A stretch of 9,886 bases of DNA, taken from an uncultured Collinsella sp. (GTDB lineage: Bacteria; Actinomycetota; Coriobacteriia; Coriobacteriales; Coriobacteriaceae). The stretch lies in assembly GCA_900552145.1 (NCBI GenBank), contig URYW01000064.1, forward strand, positions 1 to 9,886, read 5' to 3'. The notes beneath the pieces were generated by a model. That model saw nothing but the letters and a program-made list of their open reading frames with translations, searched no databases and was not told where the DNA came from. A program made the translations under genes and the position numbers. Positions 6,330-9,886 of this stretch are shown piece after piece; the stretch's first letter is position 1, and each line of letters opens with the position of its first letter.

Positions 6330-6626
6330 ATGGCATATTACTGGCCCCAGTCCGGCATCGCCATCGAAGTCGACGACGATCCCCATCTCCTGCCTTTCGA
6401 CGAAGAGGCATTCCCCGATACGACGGTCTACCACGTTACCACCGATGTGATCTGCGACCCCGAGTCGTTCTCGGCGCTCGCCCACCACATCGCGCATATC
6501 CACGACATCGAGCTCCCTCCCGACTTCGACGAGCTCGTCTACTCGCGCCGTCTGATGCTTCACATGCTCTTTGGAGCGGACCCGTCCACCTTTGCGCGCA
6601 TCTATACCGCCAAGGATGCCGCATGA
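6330..6626 (+). CDS. Small protein of unknown function, first gene of the surface cassette
   Basis: This 98-residue acidic protein has no signal peptide or membrane segment, so it is probably cytoplasmic. AGGGAGG five bases before the ATG makes it a convincing gene. I do not firmly recognise it. The stretch GIAIEVDDDPHLLPF (residues 9-23), followed by TTVYHVTTDVICDPESFSALAHHIA, resembles the core of DUF559/Vsr-like restriction-endonuclease-fold proteins. Those carry a beta strand with E-x-D-x-x-x-H, a second strand ending in a V-T-D/E segment, and a final helix. The lysine-bearing catalytic strand is not evident and the protein is short, so it may be a non-catalytic relative or the resemblance may be accidental. 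Its stop overlaps the next start (ATGA), tying its translation to a membrane-anchored surface protein. Confidence 0.75.
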   Translation: MAYYWPQSGIAIEVDDDPHLLPFDEEAFPDTTVYHVTTDVICDPESFSALAHHIAHIHDIELPPDFDELVYSRRLMLHMLFGADPSTFARIYTAKDAA

Positions 6627-7132
6627 GCGCGAAGAAGCCACCCCACTTTGCAGGCCTGGGGCATCGCAGGATGCTCATCGTTGCCTGCCGGGCCTTCGTC
6701 TGTGCCCTTGTCGCCGTAGGACTATACGCTTGGCAGTCGCAGCCCGTACCCGAGGCGGGCGCTTCGGTCACGACGGCCGAGGGCAAAACGCGCCGGGAAA
6801 TCCAAGATGAGCTCGACGCCATCGTCCGCGACAACATGATGACGATTTCGGTCGCGCCGGTCGCTCAGCTGCAGGAGGACGGCAAGCTGCGCGTCAACGT
6901 GCAAAACGTCCAAGACAATAAATTTCCCCAGCGATTCCGCGTCATCCAAAACGACGAGACCATGTACGAATCCGGTGTGGTCGAGACCGGCAAGACAATC
7001 GAGACGTGCCCCGCCGGCGACATCAAAGAAGGCGAGGCGTACATCGAGATCCAGGCACTCGATGCCAAGACCCTCGACAGCCACGGCAATCCGACACGTG
7101 TCAAGGTACGAGTTGAGCAAGCCGAGAACTAG
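6623..7132 (+). CDS. Membrane-anchored extracytoplasmic protein of the surface cassette
   Basis: This 169-residue protein has a short basic N-terminus (SAKKPPHFAGLGHRR), one membrane helix at about residues 17-36, and an exported domain of about 130 residues. The exported part opens with an amphipathic segment (EGKTRREIQDELDAIVRDNM). It continues as alternating strands, including LRVNVQNVQDNKFPQRFRV, YESGVVETGKTI and the closing TRVKVRVEQ. This layout resembles small membrane-anchored proteins found beside surface-protein genes in Firmicutes, which share the EIQ-EL segment, the YESG-x-x-x-x-G turn and a beta-rich ending. I know no assigned function. The start overlaps the previous stop (ATGA) and has AAGGA six bases upstream. 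A fibre-assembly or anchoring role is inferred from context only. Confidence 0.8.
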   Translation: MSAKKPPHFAGLGHRRMLIVACRAFVCALVAVGLYAWQSQPVPEAGASVTTAEGKTRREIQDELDAIVRDNMMTISVAPVAQLQEDGKLRVNVQNVQDNKFPQRFRVIQNDETMYESGVVETGKTIETCPAGDIKEGEAYIEIQALDAKTLDSHGNPTRVKVRVEQAEN

Positions 7133-7170
7133 CCTTCCGGCCGACGCGGCACCGCATGCAATTCACCAGC

Positions 7171-7207
7171 ATTCGTCCGATCATCGCGGGGACGGCCCGC
7201 GGCGAAT
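7171..7207 (+). other. Leader hairpin before the WxL-like protein gene
   Basis: In the 89-base gap between two cassette genes, outer arms ATTCG (7171-7175) and CGAAT (7203-7207) enclose a GC stem, GCGGG (7186-7190) with CCCGC (7196-7200). The outer arm ends right at the ribosome site (AAAGGA). There is no T run, so termination is unlikely; mRNA processing, stabilisation or translational control is possible. Confidence 0.3.
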
Positions 7208-7221
7208 AGAAAGGAACGACC

Positions 7222-7821
7222 ATGGACATCACCAGGAACATGAACGGAGTCAGAGCGCTCGTCGTGGGCACAGGGCTCGCGCTCGCGCTCGCAATGGGCG
7301 CCGCCCCGACGCCAGCTATGGCAGCCGGGCGCGTTGGAACCACGAAGGTAATGGTCAGGACCGAGATCGACAACGTTGAGTTCAAAGTTCCGACGGTTAT
7401 TCCCTTCGTCGCCAAGGCCGACGGCACGCTTCAGGGCCCCTCAGAAGACGCGACCACCATCGACAATCATTCGGCCTACGGCATCCATGTCACCAACATG
7501 AAGATCGACGCCATGAACACCTGGACCATTGCCGCCGACGCCAAGGCCGGAACCGCGCAGAACTCCATCGACTTTAAGGTCGGCCCCGACGGCGCGCTCC
7601 AGAACGCCAGCGCCGCAATGCAGGGAACGGGCCTCGATCTTTCCAAGAATGCAGCCTTCGACATGGGCTACCAGGGCATTGCCGGCGGCACGGACAAAAT
7701 CAAGCTCAAGACAAGCGGAAACGTCGCCCGCGTCACGCGCGACATCTTCCGCGTAACCGGCGAAGGCGATCAGGTTGCGACGATCACCTGGACGGTCGAG
7801 CCCGGTGCGCACACGGCATAA
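7222..7821 (+). CDS. Secreted small surface protein with WxL-like motifs
   Basis: This 199-residue protein has a signal peptide: a basic start, a hydrophobic core (ALVVGTGLALALAMGA), and a predicted cut after Ala34 in PAMA-AG. The mature part of about 165 residues is beta-rich. It contains VPTVIPFVAKADGTLQGPS (56-74), a DNHSAYGIHVTNMKID stretch (81-96), W101-T-I and a C-terminal TITW190TVEPG. These are its only two tryptophans. Their spacing, size and context recall the paired WxL motifs of Firmicutes WxL wall-binding domains, where the second sits near the C-terminus as LTWxL. The match is imperfect (WTI and WTV instead of WxL), so this is inference. Related short secreted proteins occur in Coriobacteriia as I remember them. 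AAAGGA lies six bases before the ATG. The end overlaps the start of the LAQTG protein. Confidence 0.85.
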   Translation: MDITRNMNGVRALVVGTGLALALAMGAAPTPAMAAGRVGTTKVMVRTEIDNVEFKVPTVIPFVAKADGTLQGPSEDATTIDNHSAYGIHVTNMKIDAMNTWTIAADAKAGTAQNSIDFKVGPDGALQNASAAMQGTGLDLSKNAAFDMGYQGIAGGTDKIKLKTSGNVARVTRDIFRVTGEGDQVATITWTVEPGAHTA

Positions 7822-8086
7822 GGCCGTCGCCCTGGCCGCCGCCGTCAGCATCCTAGCGTTTGGGCCAGCCATGGCCTTTGCCCAGCAAGAACAGGCGCAG
7901 GCCGCCACGCAAGTGACGGTCAACCTCTCGGAGCTCGACCGCGGCGACCGCGAGGAACCGTTGGCGCAGACAGGCGATGGACGATGGCTCTTGGCAGCAG
8001 GCGCCACAGCAGCAGGCGCAGGAACCGCCGGCCTCGGTCTGCACATCAAACGCAGCCAGAAACAAAACATGGACAGGCCGCACTAA
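7805..8086 (+). CDS. Small sortase-anchored protein with LAQTG sorting signal
   Basis: This 93-residue protein has a signal peptide (RTRHKAVALAAAVSILAFGPAMA), a mature stretch of only about 30 residues containing VTVNLSELDRGDREEP, then a full wall-sorting signal. That signal is L53-A-Q-T-G57, a hydrophobic segment (WLLAAGATAAGAGTAGLGL) and a basic tail (KRSQKQ). LAxTG is the motif read by class E sortases of high-GC Gram-positive bacteria, as opposed to LPxTG. GTG 7805 is preferred, since the next residues form a normal signal peptide. A TTG at 7775 would add an arginine-rich tail inside the previous gene. The ribosome site is poor, and the 17-base overlap with the upstream gene suggests translational coupling. 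Tiny LPxTG proteins are a regular member of WxL loci. Confidence 0.82.
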   Translation: MRTRHKAVALAAAVSILAFGPAMAFAQQEQAQAATQVTVNLSELDRGDREEPLAQTGDGRWLLAAGATAAGAGTAGLGLHIKRSQKQNMDRPH

Positions 8087-8104
8087 ATTAGCTAAGGAGA
8101 CCCC

Positions 8105-9535
8105 ATGGCATCGAAGAACCTTTTGCCCGTCGTCGCACTCTGCGGCGCGCTCGCAACCGGAACGCCTGTCGCCGCTTGGGCGACTCCCGCCATGGCGGAC
8201 TCCTTACCAGCAGCCCTAAGTTCCGCACCAAATCCGTCGAGCGCCATTGCGTGCGAGCGTTTTTCGATCGCACAGGCCGCGATCTCAACCTCGGGATGCC
8301 TTCGTCGTAATACGGACGGCTCGATAGTCGTGGATATCAAGCGTTCGAACAAGGCAAACGGCTCCCAGGCGGGGTGCGCCGTCTGCATGTGGCGCTCGGT
8401 TGTGCTCGATGCGGATGGCGATCCATGCAATTTAGAGCTGCGCATCGACATCGCTTCGGTCGATGACTCGGCGAACGGAGCGAAGGTCGCCTTCGACGGT
8501 ACGTTTTTTGAGAAAGGAGGCGGTATATGTCTGGGCTGCGCCGCCGCGAATGCAGACGGCACGCAGCCCACCCTCTCATTCACGACATCGTTGCGACTGA
8601 CCAAAGCCGACACCGATGCCATCGCGGCGGGAGAAGCGTCCCTGCTGTGCTACGCCGTCAGCACCATAGACACAGACGCTCATTTCGAGAAGCCAGCCGG
8701 ATCACTCAGCCTTACACGAGGGATAGAGACAGGCCCTATTGAAATCGATGCCCACGCGCAAAGCAGGCAACGCATTCTTGCCGACCCGGCGCTTCTCGAA
8801 ATGGAGTGGAACGGATCCGGAGTCATCGGAATTCTTCCCTCCGCGCTTGACGCCAAGACGCTCCCCTCAAACGACGAACCCATCAACGCAACCATACAAG
8901 AAGAGAGCGCGGACAAAGAAGCAGGTGCGGGCGACACGCCGTCGCCGACAAACGGCATCCCAGCTTCTCTCGAAGCACCGAATGCGCCCGCTAACGATCC
9001 AAACGATCCCGAGCTCGCGGACAGTCTGGGGCTTGCTGATCCTCAAGAGATCGATGAAGGTAACTGCTGCGTGCTTGCCGCGCTCGACCACACAGAGGTC
9101 ATCGACGCTGCGGACATCGAAGTTGCCGCCGCCAATCAACCCGTCCGCAAGTCGGCCATCATCGCATTTCCCGAATCCATCGAAGTCGTCTTTTTGCCAT
9201 CGGGCGAGGTCGTGGCCCCAACACTGCTCACCTTGTTGGGCGCCAAGAATACTCGAAACGAAATTAAAAAGGTCACGGTTGTCGACCCTGCAACCACCGC
9301 CAAGCTGCGTCTATACGCCGTTGCTCCAGATGGAGGCAAGACCTTGGAATTCGGTGGCGACACACTCCTAGCCTGGCGACGTCTGGACATTATGCAAGAC
9401 GTCTCGTATCAGATCGAACTCGAAGGGTTTGATCGTGCCCGCGATGCCAATATCATCGCCGCGGCTATTGAATCCCCACAGCGGCTTATGACACTGCGCT
9501 TTGACTACTATCCCTATGTCCCGACAACCACCTGA
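8105..9535 (+). CDS. Large secreted surface protein with two CxxC motifs
   Basis: This 476-residue protein has a signal peptide with a predicted cut after Ala31 (TPAMA-DS). The N-terminal domain (about 45-250) is beta-rich and cysteine-bearing: Cys50, 65, 91, 94, 108, 142, 145 and 182, including CAVC (91-94) and CLGC (142-145). A disordered Asp/Glu/Pro/Asn/Ala-rich linker (about 255-318) follows, then Cys321-Cys322 and a C-terminal domain (about 345-476). That last domain contains IAFPESIEVVFLPSGEVVAPT and ends RFDYYPYVP. It seems related to the mature part of the WxL-like protein two genes upstream. No membrane helix, sorting signal or lipobox is present, so retention would need binding to the wall or to its partners. 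AAGGAG lies five bases before the ATG; only 18 bases separate it from the LAQTG gene. I do not recognise the family. Confidence 0.85.
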   Translation: MASKNLLPVVALCGALATGTPVAAWATPAMADSLPAALSSAPNPSSAIACERFSIAQAAISTSGCLRRNTDGSIVVDIKRSNKANGSQAGCAVCMWRSVVLDADGDPCNLELRIDIASVDDSANGAKVAFDGTFFEKGGGICLGCAAANADGTQPTLSFTTSLRLTKADTDAIAAGEASLLCYAVSTIDTDAHFEKPAGSLSLTRGIETGPIEIDAHAQSRQRILADPALLEMEWNGSGVIGILPSALDAKTLPSNDEPINATIQEESADKEAGAGDTPSPTNGIPASLEAPNAPANDPNDPELADSLGLADPQEIDEGNCCVLAALDHTEVIDAADIEVAAANQPVRKSAIIAFPESIEVVFLPSGEVVAPTLLTLLGAKNTRNEIKKVTVVDPATTAKLRLYAVAPDGGKTLEFGGDTLLAWRRLDIMQDVSYQIELEGFDRARDANIIAAAIESPQRLMTLRFDYYPYVPTTT

Positions 9536-9615
9536 GGCTTAAATGCTGCGCATCATTCCTAACACCACTTATATAACCGTATTAGATGAGTCGCGATGTG
9601 CCTCGCATTTCGTTC

Positions 9616-9624
9616 TGCTACGAT
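9616..9624 (+). promoter_or_regulatory. Candidate extended -10 promoter of the DUF554 gene
   Basis: TGcTACGAT has the TGn extension and four of six -10 bases, and would start transcription near 9631, about 24 bases before the ATG. It lies within gttcNNCTACRATTGCCAC, also found at 1495-1513 before the HD-domain gene. The 119-base gap from 9536 to 9654 shows no clear terminator for the cassette. Confidence 0.4.
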
Positions 9625-9654
9625 TGCCACGTTGGCATCAATACAGGAGGGCTC

Positions 9655-9886
9655 ATGCCGGGCTTGGGAACAATCATCAACGTTGTGCTTTTAGTTGCGG
9701 GCGGGCTTTTGGGATTAGCGGGCGGCCGCTTCATTACACCGCGCATCCAAGACACGCTCATGAAAGCATCGGGGCTGTGCGTCCTGTTTATCGGCCTGGG
9801 CGGCACCATGCAAAAGATGCTCCTTATCGATGAGGAAGCGCTGGCGACCACCGGCACCACCATGCTCAAAGTCTCGATCACCCACA
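9655..9886 (+). CDS. DUF554 family membrane protein, N-terminal part
   Basis: The frame stays open to the right edge, giving 77 visible residues starting MPGLGTIINVVLLVAGGLLG. The first helix with its GGLLGLAGGRF end, the RIQDTLMKASGLCVLFIGLGGTM segment and the following loop match the N-terminus of the DUF554 family (YdfK and YqgA), multi-pass membrane proteins of about 230 residues. Their function is not established to my knowledge, although a transport role has been proposed for some. CAGGAGG lies four bases before the ATG at 9655. The preceding cassette ends 119 bases upstream and this gene has its own promoter candidate, so it is probably an independent unit. Confidence 0.82.
   Translation, partial: MPGLGTIINVVLLVAGGLLGLAGGRFITPRIQDTLMKASGLCVLFIGLGGTMQKMLLIDEEALATTGTTMLKVSITH

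Noticed and set aside
7775..7804. Earlier TTG start for the LAQTG protein
   Set aside because: It would add Arg/Ser/Pro-rich residues before the signal peptide and lengthen the overlap to 47 bases; the GTG at 7805 gives a normal signal peptide.
7222..9535. Pilus operon with its own sortase
   Set aside because: No sortase gene and no LPxTG or LAxTG motif on the larger proteins was found, so a classical sortase-assembled pilus is not supported.

Overview
The window looks like part of the chromosome of a high-GC gut actinobacterium, most likely a Coriobacteriia member such as Collinsella. This rests on the GC-rich codon use, the resemblance of the secreted proteins to Coriobacteriia surface proteins as I remember them, and an LAxTG-type sorting signal. 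No rRNA, tRNA, CRISPR array or insertion sequence was seen, and genus assignment is inference.

Positions 1-1421, all minus strand, hold transport genes. The N-terminal part of a 2-keto-3-deoxygluconate permease (KdgT family) runs off the left edge. It is preceded by an overlapping azlC-azlD pair for branched-chain amino acid export. A divergent gene at 1548-2360 (plus) encodes an HD-domain phosphohydrolase whose stop codon overlaps that of the next, convergent gene.

Positions 2357-5982 (minus) form a tight three-gene operon: an FAD-linked 2-hydroxyacid (lactate) dehydrogenase, EtfB, and an EtfA carrying an N-terminal two-cluster ferredoxin domain. This is the gene set of the Ldh-EtfAB complex known from Acetobacterium woodii. 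That complex couples lactate oxidation with NAD+ to oxidation of reduced ferredoxin (electron confurcation). No lactate permease or racemase lies in the window.

Positions 5983-6329 are a 347-base divergent control region with a candidate operon promoter, a helically phased direct repeat and two inverted repeats.

Positions 6330-9535 (plus) are a compact five-gene cassette. A 98-residue protein with a faint nuclease-like core comes first, then a single-membrane-pass extracytoplasmic protein. These are followed by a small secreted protein with two WxL-like motifs, a 93-residue protein with an LAQTG wall-sorting signal, and a 476-residue secreted protein with two CxxC motifs. The last four probably build a cell-surface structure, and the arrangement recalls the WxL plus small LPxTG loci of Firmicutes. 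This is the best candidate here for a poorly described system.

A DUF554 membrane protein begins at 9655 and runs off the right edge. Its candidate promoter shares an extended sequence with that of the HD-domain gene.
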